Shown here piece after piece: positions 1 through 5,853 of a DNA stretch of 13,546 nt. This DNA is from Bryobacterales bacterium (GTDB lineage Bacteria; Acidobacteriota; Terriglobia; Bryobacterales; Bryobacteraceae). The notes below the pieces were generated by a model. That model ran no database searches. It saw nothing but the letters and a program-made list of their open reading frames with translations, and had not been told where the DNA came from. The position numbers and the translations under genes were made by a program. The stretch covers positions 1-13,546 of the forward strand of contig PKYZ01000134.1 in NCBI GenBank assembly GCA_003132865.1, in the 5' to 3' direction. How positions within the stretch are numbered: the first letter of the stretch is position 1; each line of letters starts with the position of its first letter.

Positions 1-65
1 TCGGGGGAAGTCATATATAAAACATAAACCATGCATTATGTTTTATCTACCTGCGTCGCCCCCGA
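1..65. repeat. Nested inverted repeat at window edge
   Basis: A perfect 11-bp inverted repeat, ATAAAACATAA at 17-27 and TTATGTTTTAT at 36-46, is separated by 8 bases. It is flanked by a second perfect pair, TCGGGGG at 1-7 and CCCCCGA at 59-65. The core is strikingly AT-rich compared with the GC-rich surroundings. It could be an operator, a terminator-like hairpin of a gene lying left of the window, or the end of a mobile element. The window begins exactly at the outer arm, so the structure may extend further left. Confidence 0.55.
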
Positions 66-352
66 AAACTAAGTGGCATTGGGCTTTAGCCTGTGACTTG
101 AGATTGGCCATTTTAGTGGGCAAATTTCTTGTGGGGCAGCCAATCATGGCTGCCGCCGGCTTTCAGCCGGCGTCTTGTTTGCGGTCGCCGCTCCGCGGGG
201 CAGGTTCTGAGCGGGCAGGCGCCTAGTCTAGCTGAGGTCGCTTTACACTTTTAAGGTTCCATCTGCGCTGGAAACCGCCGACCTCCCAGATCACGACAAG
301 CGTCGGCGCAACCTATTGTGGTCGGAAAACCGTGTTGTTTTCAAGTAGTCAA
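66..352. other. Gene-free stretch
   Basis: I found no open frame here with a convincing ribosome binding site or recognisable protein. It contains the double hairpin at 131-171, described separately. The reading downstream of the broken small gene at 353-813 (minus strand) was examined for that gene's missing C-terminus, and no frame gave a convincing continuation. Confidence 0.4.
131..171. repeat. Double GC hairpin, copy 1 of dispersed family
   Basis: Begins GTGGGGCAG. The first hairpin has an 8-bp perfect stem, GGCAGCCA at 135-142 and TGGCTGCC at 147-154, with loop ATCA. It is followed with no gap by a second hairpin with a 7-bp stem, GCCGGCT at 155-161 and AGCCGGC at 165-171, and loop TTC. 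The same layout recurs at 8269-8377 and 12864-12912 with different stem sequences. Confidence 0.6.
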
Positions 353-813
353 TCACGAATAGAATCCGCCGAACCAGAAGCGTCCCGGGCTGCCGCCTGC
401 CAGCCGCCAGACATGGCCACGGCCGATGCCGCCCGTGAAGCGCCCGTGTTCCCATGGATGATCGAGATGGTAGTGCGGGTCATCCTTGCCGGTATCGTGT
501 CCGACCACTTGCCGTTGGTGTGGACGTGGGGAGCCTCTGGGATGGCCGGCTTTGTCGGCGAAAGTGGGTGCTCGGCCGGAGGCGCGGCGTGCGGTGCAGC
601 CTTGGCGGGAGCAGGTCCAGGCTTGGGAATGTATCCGCCACCCACCTCAGGCTTGCCACTTCCGTGTTTGTCGCGCACAACCCGATCGGTATCCTCATAC
701 AACCCTCCAAAGACACTTATCTTATACACGAACATTGGCGAATACCCACGGGCGAGCAGGGTGAGCAATGCAACAAAACAATCTGGTCCCAATGCGTTTG
801 AAAGACGCCGCAC
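353..813 (-). pseudogene. Frameshifted small His/Gly-rich protein gene
   Basis: The function is unknown. One minus-strand frame reads from 813 (GTG; an inner ATG is at 735) through VGGGYIPKPGPAPA to PEAPHVHTNGKW. Right after the TGG codon at 505-507 the sense continues in the next frame as VGHDTGKDDPHYHLDHPWEH, then GRFTGGIGRGHVWRLAGG and RFWFGGFYS, ending at a TGA at 353-355. Restoring one G after that codon (GGG for GG) joins the two parts. I recall small secreted Acidobacteria proteins with this HVH-NGKWVGHD / HPWEHGRF / FWFGGFYF pattern, usually extending some 40 residues past the last motif, so the C-terminus also appears lost. That recollection was not checked. No good signal peptide is visible at the N-terminus. 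Base loss by sequencing error is an alternative to real decay. Confidence 0.5.
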
Positions 814-868
814 CCAGAGCGAAAGTGCGCTTGCACACCTCCGCGAAGCATGATTGCCGATGAGGCGG

Positions 869-1180
869 TCAAAGGCCGCCGAGGACAGCCGCGGTCAAGG
901 TGAAGTTGCGTGTGAGCTGCCCGTCACCGTTTTCGCAGCCCCCAGGCGCTATGCGAAAGGTGGAACGCCGAGGGGCTGAAGGCTCGGTTGAGCCCATGGA
1001 CGGCGGCCAGCGTGGAACTGCGAAGCGTGGGTACCCTATGCGGCCCAGGATTGCGACTGTCGCGCCCAGTGCGGCCACCGCCAGCAAGGCAACCGAAACC
1101 GACGCTGCGCCTTGCATTAATGGACCGTTCGGGACGGGCTCTCTCATCAGAACGAAGTACAGCCACAGGTTGAGAAACAT
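869..1180 (-). CDS. Small membrane protein, hypothetical
   Basis: A 103-residue protein I do not recognise. The ATG at 1180 is chosen because the minus strand reads AGGAGGAGTTCAGATG, a near-perfect Shine-Dalgarno sequence with 5-6 bases of spacing; longer forms starting further upstream lack this. Residues 1-12 (MFLNLWLYFVLM) are hydrophobic, and a clear membrane segment, roughly ASVSVALLAVAALGATVAIL, follows near residues 25-45. The second half is polar, rich in Pro, Ser and Arg, and could lie in the cytoplasm or periplasm. The gene is divergent from the RES-domain gene, with about 55 bases between the two start sites. The ribosome binding site and hydrophobicity support reality, but no family match can be offered. 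Confidence 0.5.
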   Translation of the reverse strand: MFLNLWLYFVLMREPVPNGPLMQGAASVSVALLAVAALGATVAILGRIGYPRFAVPRWPPSMGSTEPSAPRRSTFRIAPGGCENGDGQLTRNFTLTAAVLGGL

Positions 1181-1234
1181 CTGAACTCCTCCTAGGATGG
1201 CTGCGTCGTTTGGAGAACAGGCGGCGTAGGGCGC

Positions 1235-1791
1235 ATGAAGCCGAAGCCAGCCCTGCCGAATCGGCTCCCGTTGAGCCGTGTGCACGAGCCAGGAATGCGC
1301 TGTGGTTCGGCCCTGGCTCCGGCCACCCGCCGATTCATCGCTTCGACGATCCTAACGGGCGATTCCGCGTATGTTATCTCGGAACCACCATTGACGTGTG
1401 CTTCGCCGAGACATGTTTACGGAATCCACCTGTGCGAATTCTGTCACTCGAGGATCTCGCCGGGCGCTCCATCGCGACCGTGGAGGTGCGCCGCGAGTTG
1501 CGGCTCGTGCCGGTCCACGGCTCGCGTCTCGCCCGATTGGGGGTGACGGCGGAGATGGCGAGCGGCAGTAACTGCGTGGAATGTCGGCTCTGGTCTCGTG
1601 CACTGTGGGAGCGCGCCGACAAGCCGGATGGAATCCTCTATCGATCGCGCCACGACGATTCGGCGCTGTGCGTCGCCGTGTACGACCGTGCAAGAGATGG
1701 TTTGGCGATTGTTCGCGATCATTCTCTAGCGGAAGACTCTCAACAGATGGCAAGACTTCTGAGGAGATATGGTCTGGGGTTGACGGCCTGA
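1235..1791 (+). pseudogene. RES-domain protein, N-terminus out of frame
   Basis: RES-domain proteins are NAD+ phosphorylase/glycohydrolase-type toxins, normally paired with an upstream Xre/MbcA-like (DUF2384) antitoxin. The body reads NALWFGPGSG, HRFDDPNGRFRVCYLG, FAET and KPDGILYRSRHDDSALCVAVY, carrying the family's Arg, Glu and Ser positions. In this frame the only upstream start is a TTG at 1210, followed by an untypical leader rich in Arg and Glu. A different frame from the ATG at 1235 gives MKPKPALPNRLPLSRVHEPG, which looks like a genuine RES N-terminus (L-x-R-V-H). Adding one base at about 1293 (GG to GGG) joins it to NALWFGPG. I therefore read this as one gene of about 185 codons with a single-base frameshift, or a sequencing error. 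No antitoxin-like gene lies upstream on the plus strand. Confidence 0.65.
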
Positions 1792-1817
1792 GCCGGCGTG
1801 TGCCCGGACCTGCCGGC
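1792..1817. terminator. Possible shared terminator hairpin
   Basis: GCCGGC at 1792-1797 and GCCGGC at 1812-1817 can pair as a 6-bp stem with a 14-base loop. It fills the 35-base gap between the convergent RES and dehydrogenase genes. No T tract follows on either strand, so a role in termination is only a guess. Confidence 0.25.
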
Positions 1818-1826
1818 CCGCCTGGT

Positions 1827-2846
1827 CTAGTTTCCGGTGGCGAGGACCGCCCGAAACCGCGCCTTGCCGCTCAGCATGCGCTCGTAACCCTCGGTGACTC
1901 GCTCCAGCGGGAAGACCTCATTCATCGACCGCACGCCCGCCAGCACGCTGAAGGAGAGGGTGTCCTGCGAATCGATCGATGTGCCCGAATACCACCCCTT
2001 GATGGCGTGGCTCCCTCCGATGAGCCCGGCAGGAGACAGTTCCAGCGACATCGCGGCGCCAATCGCCATCAGCGTCCCATGCACGCCAAGGCCGCCCAGA
2101 ACCGCTGCCATGGCATCCCCGGCCGTGACGGTGGCCAGAACGACCTTGGCGCCGCCCAACTTCTGAAGCTCAGCGGCAGGGTCCTGCGCCCGGCTGTCGA
2201 TGTATCGCCAGGCGCCCAGGGACTTCGCCAGCGATTCTTTATCCTGCCCGCGCGCGATGGCCACGGTCTTGAAGCCCATCTTGGAAGCAAACTGGACGCC
2301 CAGATGGCCAAGTCCGCCCAAGCCGAGCACCGCTACCACGTCGCCCGGCCGCGCGCCGCTGTTTCGGAGACAGTTGAACGTGGTGATGCCGGCGCACATC
2401 AGCGGCGCCGCTTCCACCGCGGACAACTCCTCGGGCACCCGCGCCAGCGCTTCGGCGCGCGCGATGGTGTAATCGGCATAGCCGCCGTCGCTGGTGATGC
2501 CGGTGATGTATGTGGCCGTCTGGCAGGCGAAGAAGTGCCCGCGCCGGCAGTTATCGCAGTACCCGCAGTATCCTCCGTTCCAGCCCAGACCGGCGCGTTG
2601 GCCGGGCGTCCATCCGGCCACGCCGGCGCCGACAGCATCTACGATCCCGACGACCTCATGTCCGGGAACCCGCGGGTACGATACGCCCGGAAAGTGTCCT
2701 TCCTTCGTCAATGAATCGCTATGGCAGATTCCGCAAGCCTGCACCTTGATTCGTACCGATCCGGCGCCGGGGTCCGGGATTTCCCGTTCCACGATCTCAA
2801 AGGGTCCGCCGGGCCTGGAAACCTGCACCGCGCGCATGTTCGACAT
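1827..2846 (-). CDS. Zinc-dependent alcohol dehydrogenase (MDR family)
   Basis: A 339-residue medium-chain dehydrogenase/reductase, expected to oxidise an alcohol or reduce an aldehyde in the cytoplasm. The ATG at 2846 (MSNMRAV) is preferred over the ATG at 2864 because GGAGG lies four bases before it. Catalytic zinc ligands are visible: Cys38 in CGICHSD, His63-Glu64 in GHE and Cys151 in LMCAGIT. The structural zinc lobe has Cys94, 97, 100 and 108 (GYCGYCDNCRRGHFFAC). The Rossmann motif GLGGLGHLG is near residues 175-183. After the second beta strand (VAIARGQDK) there is no acidic residue, which would favour NADP(H), an inference only. The length is normal for the AdhA/AdhP/YahK-like subgroup; the true substrate cannot be read from sequence. 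It is transcribed away from the glucosaminidase gene and convergent with the RES gene. Confidence 0.93.
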   Translation of the reverse strand: MSNMRAVQVSRPGGPFEIVEREIPDPGAGSVRIKVQACGICHSDSLTKEGHFPGVSYPRVPGHEVVGIVDAVGAGVAGWTPGQRAGLGWNGGYCGYCDNCRRGHFFACQTATYITGITSDGGYADYTIARAEALARVPEELSAVEAAPLMCAGITTFNCLRNSGARPGDVVAVLGLGGLGHLGVQFASKMGFKTVAIARGQDKESLAKSLGAWRYIDSRAQDPAAELQKLGGAKVVLATVTAGDAMAAVLGGLGVHGTLMAIGAAMSLELSPAGLIGGSHAIKGWYSGTSIDSQDTLSFSVLAGVRSMNEVFPLERVTEGYERMLSGKARFRAVLATGN

Positions 2847-2989
2847 ATTGCCTCCGATAATCATCTTTGCACAGTCGCGGGTGACCGAGAGGGCAGATTT
2901 TCGACCGGTTCGGCGTCGGCAAGATCAAGATTTTAAACAGTTTGTGCGTATTCGTCCACCCGCCCAGCGCCCCCCTCCATACGGGATGC

Positions 2990-2995
2990 TATAAT
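2990..2995 (+). promoter_or_regulatory. Probable -10 box for the secreted glucosaminidase gene
   Basis: A perfect TATAAT lies in the gap between divergent genes, about 130 bases before the ATG at 3125. I see no good TTGACA match 17 bases upstream. Transcription from near 3002 would give a leader of about 120 nt. Confidence 0.45.
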
Positions 2996-3001
2996 TGGAA
3001 C

Positions 3002-3124
3002 TTATGCTTGAAGCAAACACACGCCGCTGATCCGGGCCTTGGCGCCCTCAACCCTGTATTTCCTCGGCCGCTAGTTGGGCCGGTTCTTTAGAAAACCAAA
3101 TCTCAGAAACGAGGTAATTTCGAT
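3002..3124 (+). promoter_or_regulatory. Long structured 5' leader, possible cis-acting RNA
   Basis: Between the TATAAT and the start codon lie about 120 bases with several possible stems: GGGC/GCCC around 3038-3051, and CGGCC at 3065-3069 pairing with GGCCG at 3078-3082. GAAA (3107) and TTTC (3118) could bracket the ribosome binding site GAGGT at 3111-3115. I compared it from memory with c-di-GMP (GEMM) and c-di-AMP (ydaO) riboswitches, both known upstream of cell-wall hydrolases, and did not find their conserved cores. No class is assigned. Confidence 0.3.
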
Positions 3125-3616
3125 ATGCGAAAATTGTTTTCGAACGGTCTGGCCGTTTTTGCCGGTGTGGTTTCCCTGCCGGTACCCGGAACCCAAGCGG
3201 ATTCCGCGAAGCCAGCCACCGCCGAACATCGCAACGAACCCGCCAAAGATTCCCGGCTCGCCTTCCTGCGCGCCTTCTTCGCGCAGGGCAATTGTCCCGC
3301 CGCCAAACTCTCTCCTATATTCCTGGAAGCCGCCGACATGTACGCTCTGGACTGGCGCCTGCTGCCCAGCCTCTCCTTCGTGGAAACTTCTGGCGGCAAG
3401 GCAGCCAGAAACAACAATCTTTTCGGGTGGGATTCTGGCCGCGCGGCGTTTTCATCCGCGGCCGCCGGCATCCGCGCGGTGGCGTCCTCCCTGGCGCACT
3501 CCGCGCTATACAGAGACAAGGATGTCGACGGGATTCTGAAAACCTACAATGGAAGCGCCGGCTATGGCCGCAAGGTGAAGGATGTGATGCGCCGGATCGC
3601 CCCCGTGGCGGATTAA
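3125..3616 (+). CDS. Secreted glucosaminidase / lysozyme-like protein
   Basis: A 163-residue exported protein resembling the bacterial N-acetylglucosaminidase (FlgJ/LytG-type, GH73-like) fold, which cleaves peptidoglycan glycan strands. Start: GAGGT nine bases before the ATG. Residues 1-25 (MRKLFSNGLAVFAGVVSLPV...TQA) form a signal peptide with a likely cut before Asp26. The domain begins near residue 60. LDWRLLPSLSFVETSGGK places the candidate catalytic Glu at 87, and NNNLFGWDSG (96-105) matches the family's N-N-x-F-G-W signature. LKTYNGSAGYGRKVKDVMRRI forms the end, with the usual Tyr-x-x-Lys-V-xx-xM pattern. It is short for the family and carries no cell-wall-binding repeats, so it probably acts alone in the periplasm. 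Candidate roles are wall remodelling or insertion of envelope complexes. It is a single-gene unit with its own promoter. Confidence 0.82.
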   Translation: MRKLFSNGLAVFAGVVSLPVPGTQADSAKPATAEHRNEPAKDSRLAFLRAFFAQGNCPAAKLSPIFLEAADMYALDWRLLPSLSFVETSGGKAARNNNLFGWDSGRAAFSSAAAGIRAVASSLAHSALYRDKDVDGILKTYNGSAGYGRKVKDVMRRIAPVAD

Positions 3617-3639
3617 GCAAGGATTGAACCGCTCCCTGA

Positions 3640-3660
3640 CCGGGTGCCTTCTGTGCCCGG
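3640..3660 (+). terminator. Weak terminator-like hairpin
   Basis: CCGGG at 3640-3644 can pair with CCCGG at 3656-3660 across an 11-base loop, 24 bases after the glucosaminidase stop. It is followed by CTCTGTCT, not a clean T run. Confidence 0.25.
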
Positions 3661-3666
3661 CTCTGT

Positions 3667-3879
3667 CTAGCGATGGGTTTCTCTTCTGCCCAGGCTTCTG
3701 CTCGGTTCGGCGGCTCCCAACAATATGCCCCAGATGAGGTTCATAAGACCGATGGCCGTGACGCCAGAAGCAAGGGAGAATGCCCCAGCCAGTACCAAAA
3801 ACACAGCAAAGCCACGGACGACTACCACTCGGACCCTCTGACGCTCTTCGGCATCCGACCTCGTTACGTAGTCGAACAT
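3667..3879 (-). CDS. Small membrane protein, hypothetical
   Basis: A 70-residue protein I do not recognise. A polar N-terminus rich in Arg and Glu (DAEERQRVRV) is followed by about 37 hydrophobic residues (GFAVFLVLAGAFSLASGVTAIGL, then MNLIWGILLGA), enough for two membrane helices. The tail is basic. The ATG at 3879 has only a weak GAGA upstream. It lies 78 bases downstream of the Gfo/Idh/MocA gene on the same strand and could be co-transcribed. The clean hydrophobic pattern argues for a real protein; the weak ribosome binding site argues against. Confidence 0.42.
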   Translation of the reverse strand: MFDYVTRSDAEERQRVRVVVVRGFAVFLVLAGAFSLASGVTAIGLMNLIWGILLGAAEPSRSLGRRETHR

Positions 3880-3957
3880 AGTGGTGTCTCGATTACATCA
3901 ACGCCCTATTGAGCCGCGCGCGTCAGTAAGCGGTGTTTTGGGACTCCGCCACAGGCC

Positions 3958-5145
3958 CTACCCTTCCGGCCGCTCCGTCGCCTTCGCGGCATCCGCGCTC
4001 AAGTACATCCGCCGGTCGTGGTGGAATGCCACATTCGCCAGATGCGGAGCCGACACCGCGCTCGCGCCCACTTCCACCGGCGCATTCGGCTCCTTGCGAG
4101 ACTTCACGCAATCCAGAAAGTTCTGGATGTGCGACTCAATGGGCACGGGCGCTTCAAACGTCTGCACCGGTTGCTGGTTCTTCGGCCACGGTTCTTTCCA
4201 CACGCGGTATCCCTCGTTGTCGATCGCCAAGGTGCCCTGGTCGCCACAGAAGGTGATCGACCAGTCGTTTTGGTACGAGTTCGTATAGTTCAGCGTCCAC
4301 GTGGCCATGAACCCGGCGTACTCGAAAACCGCGCAGAAAACGTCGGGCACTTCCGAGCCGATGGTCTTGGCGATCTGCCCATAGCACACTGCCGATTTCG
4401 CCGTGCCCGCGTTGGTGAACCACTGCACCACGTCCATCAGATGCGTGCCTTGGTCGGTCATGTTGCCGCCCGAATAATCCCAAAACAGCCGCCACGCGCG
4501 GAACCGCATGGGTTGCAGCTCGCGGTCCCTGGCCGGACCCAGGAAGCGTTTCCAGTCCAGTTGGCCGGCGAGCGGCGTATTGTCCAGCTCGTGCGCCACG
4601 TTCCAGTTCCACATCGGCTTCACCAGCGTGATCTTGCCCAGAATCCCGCTATCCACCAATTGCTTCGCCTTGATGATGGATTCCGCGCTGCGCCGCTGCA
4701 TGCCGATCTGCACAATCTGCTTGGTCTTGCGCACCGCTTCGACCATCTGCCGGCTCTGCTCGAGCGAATGCGACATGGGCTTTTCCAGGTAGACGTCCTT
4801 GCCCGCATCGAGCGCCGCCAGCAGGCACGGGGCGTGCTGATGATCGGGCGTCGCCACCACCACCGCGTCGATGCCGCTCTGCGCCAGCAGGTCGTGATAA
4901 TCCGGATACGGTTTGGCGTCCGGCGCATCCTTGAGCGCGGCCTGCATGTTCGGCTCGTAGACTTCGGACACGGCTACGCACGCCGCGCCCAACTTCTGGA
5001 AATTGCGGTTCAGATAGCGCCCGCGCCCACCGGCGCCGATCAAGCCATACGCCAGGCGATCGTTCGCGCCCCATGCCCGGCGCGGGATAAACAGCGGCGC
5101 CGCGGCCAGCGCCGTGCTCAAGAATGTCCTGCGGTCCTGTTCCAT
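3958..5145 (-). CDS. Tat-exported Gfo/Idh/MocA family oxidoreductase
   Basis: A 395-residue NAD(P)-dependent oxidoreductase of the Gfo/Idh/MocA family, probably acting on a sugar or sugar derivative in the periplasm. GGAGAG six bases before the ATG fixes the start. DRRTFLSTALAAA at residues 4-16 is a twin-arginine signal, with likely cleavage near AWGA-ND (27/28). The Rossmann fold opens with GLIGAGGRG (34-42), an acidic residue follows the second strand (SEVYE), and the EKP signature is at 121-123 (VYLEKPMSHS). The C-terminal domain carries WDYSGGNMTDQGTHLMDVVQW, whose His is in the usual catalytic position. Such Tat-exported members with tightly bound cofactor are common in Acidobacteria, Planctomycetes and Bacteroidetes. 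The substrate is unknown. The gene lies 132 bases downstream of the isochorismatase-like gene on the same strand. Confidence 0.93.
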   Translation of the reverse strand: MEQDRRTFLSTALAAAPLFIPRRAWGANDRLAYGLIGAGGRGRYLNRNFQKLGAACVAVSEVYEPNMQAALKDAPDAKPYPDYHDLLAQSGIDAVVVATPDHQHAPCLLAALDAGKDVYLEKPMSHSLEQSRQMVEAVRKTKQIVQIGMQRRSAESIIKAKQLVDSGILGKITLVKPMWNWNVAHELDNTPLAGQLDWKRFLGPARDRELQPMRFRAWRLFWDYSGGNMTDQGTHLMDVVQWFTNAGTAKSAVCYGQIAKTIGSEVPDVFCAVFEYAGFMATWTLNYTNSYQNDWSITFCGDQGTLAIDNEGYRVWKEPWPKNQQPVQTFEAPVPIESHIQNFLDCVKSRKEPNAPVEVGASAVSAPHLANVAFHHDRRMYLSADAAKATERPEG

Positions 5146-5221
5146 GACGGTCTCTCCTTACGCGCTCACTGTATAACGAATTAGGCCGCCATTGCAAAGC
5201 CGGGCGGGCCCTAACTCTCAA

Positions 5222-5251
5222 CCTTGGCGTCCTTGGCGGCTTTGCGCGAAA
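5222..5251. repeat. CGCCAAGGACGCCAAGG-type simple repeat
   Basis: On the minus strand this reads TTTCGCGCAAAGC, CGCCAAGGACGCCAAGG: near-tandem seven- to ten-base units of the form CGC(C)AAGG/GA. Sequences of this kind (translated as SRKAAKDAK) occur dispersed between genes in many bacterial genomes; this is from memory. It sits between the oxidoreductase and the isochorismatase-like gene. Confidence 0.45.
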
Positions 5252-5277
5252 TCATCCTCTGAGCGTACAGCCGGAAG

Positions 5278-5841
5278 TCAAAGCTGGATGTCGGAGACCG
5301 GGCAAACCTGCACCACGTGGCTACCCGCGTCGAAACCGTCGAGCAAACTATTGTGATGCGCGACGATCTGCTCGAAGCGCAATCCTCCCGCATCCGCCGT
5401 TGCATGGCCGTCGGCCGCCAGAACCACGTCATAGCCCAGACTCACGGCCCGCCGCACCGAAGTATCCACGCAGTACTGCGTCATGCAGCCGGCCACCACG
5501 ATCCGCTTGACATCGAGCGCCGCCAGCTCAGCGTCCAGCGGGGTTTCGAAAAATGCGTCGCAAGCGCGTTTGCGGATCACCGGCTCGCCAACCTTTGGGG
5601 CGATTTCCGCGCGGATCTCCCAACCCTGCGTATGGGGCTGCAGCCGATGGCCGGAACCGCCATCGTGTTGGATGTAGAACACCGGGATGCCGGCGGCCCT
5701 GGCGCGGTAGAGCAAACCGGCAATACGGCCTACGGTGGCGTCCAGAGCCCTTGCCGCCTCCTGCTGGCGAACGCCGCCCAAGCCCTCCAGGAGTCCACTC
5801 TGGACGTCGATGACGACAACCGCCGTGCGCGCAAGCTCCAT
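5278..5841 (-). CDS. Isochorismatase-family cysteine hydrolase
   Basis: A 187-residue hydrolase of the isochorismatase-like superfamily, which includes nicotinamidases, N-carbamoylsarcosine amidases and isochorismatases; most cut an amide or ether bond through a Cys nucleophile. The Asp-Lys-Cys triad is visible: Asp12 (VVVIDVQ), Lys91 (VIRKRACDAFFET) and Cys124 (VAGCMTQYCVDTSVRRA). The residues before Cys124 do not show the cis-peptide motif of true nicotinamidases clearly. The C-terminal half reads RAVSLGYDVVLAADGHATAD, typical of the family. It is cytoplasmic, with no signal peptide. The ATG at 5841 lies 12 bases after the stop of the broken permease, so the two were probably transcribed together; the ribosome binding site is weak. 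The substrate cannot be told from sequence. Confidence 0.9.
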   Translation of the reverse strand: MELARTAVVVIDVQSGLLEGLGGVRQQEAARALDATVGRIAGLLYRARAAGIPVFYIQHDGGSGHRLQPHTQGWEIRAEIAPKVGEPVIRKRACDAFFETPLDAELAALDVKRIVVAGCMTQYCVDTSVRRAVSLGYDVVLAADGHATADAGGLRFEQIVAHHNSLLDGFDAGSHVVQVCPVSDIQL

Positions 5842-5853
5842 GCGGCAATTATC

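Noticed and set aside
38..226. A 62-residue plus-strand reading frame at the left end
   Set aside because: It runs through the double hairpin repeat, has no ribosome binding site and no recognisable composition.
900..1184. A 94-residue plus-strand frame that might be an antitoxin for the RES gene
   Set aside because: It does not resemble DUF2384 or other antitoxins, and the opposite strand has a strong ribosome binding site and a membrane segment.
1581..2714. Long plus-strand frame opposite the alcohol dehydrogenase
   Set aside because: It is a shadow frame; all zinc and nucleotide motifs are on the minus strand.
3002..3124. Naming the leader a c-di-GMP or c-di-AMP riboswitch
   Set aside because: A GCAAAC and a GCTGATCCGGG are faintly similar to parts of those classes, but the rest of the conserved cores could not be found.
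4018..5184. Long plus-strand frame opposite the Gfo/Idh/MocA gene
   Set aside because: It is a shadow of a GC-rich gene: the minus strand gives Tat signal, Rossmann and EKP motifs, whereas this frame is rich in Arg and His with no family features.
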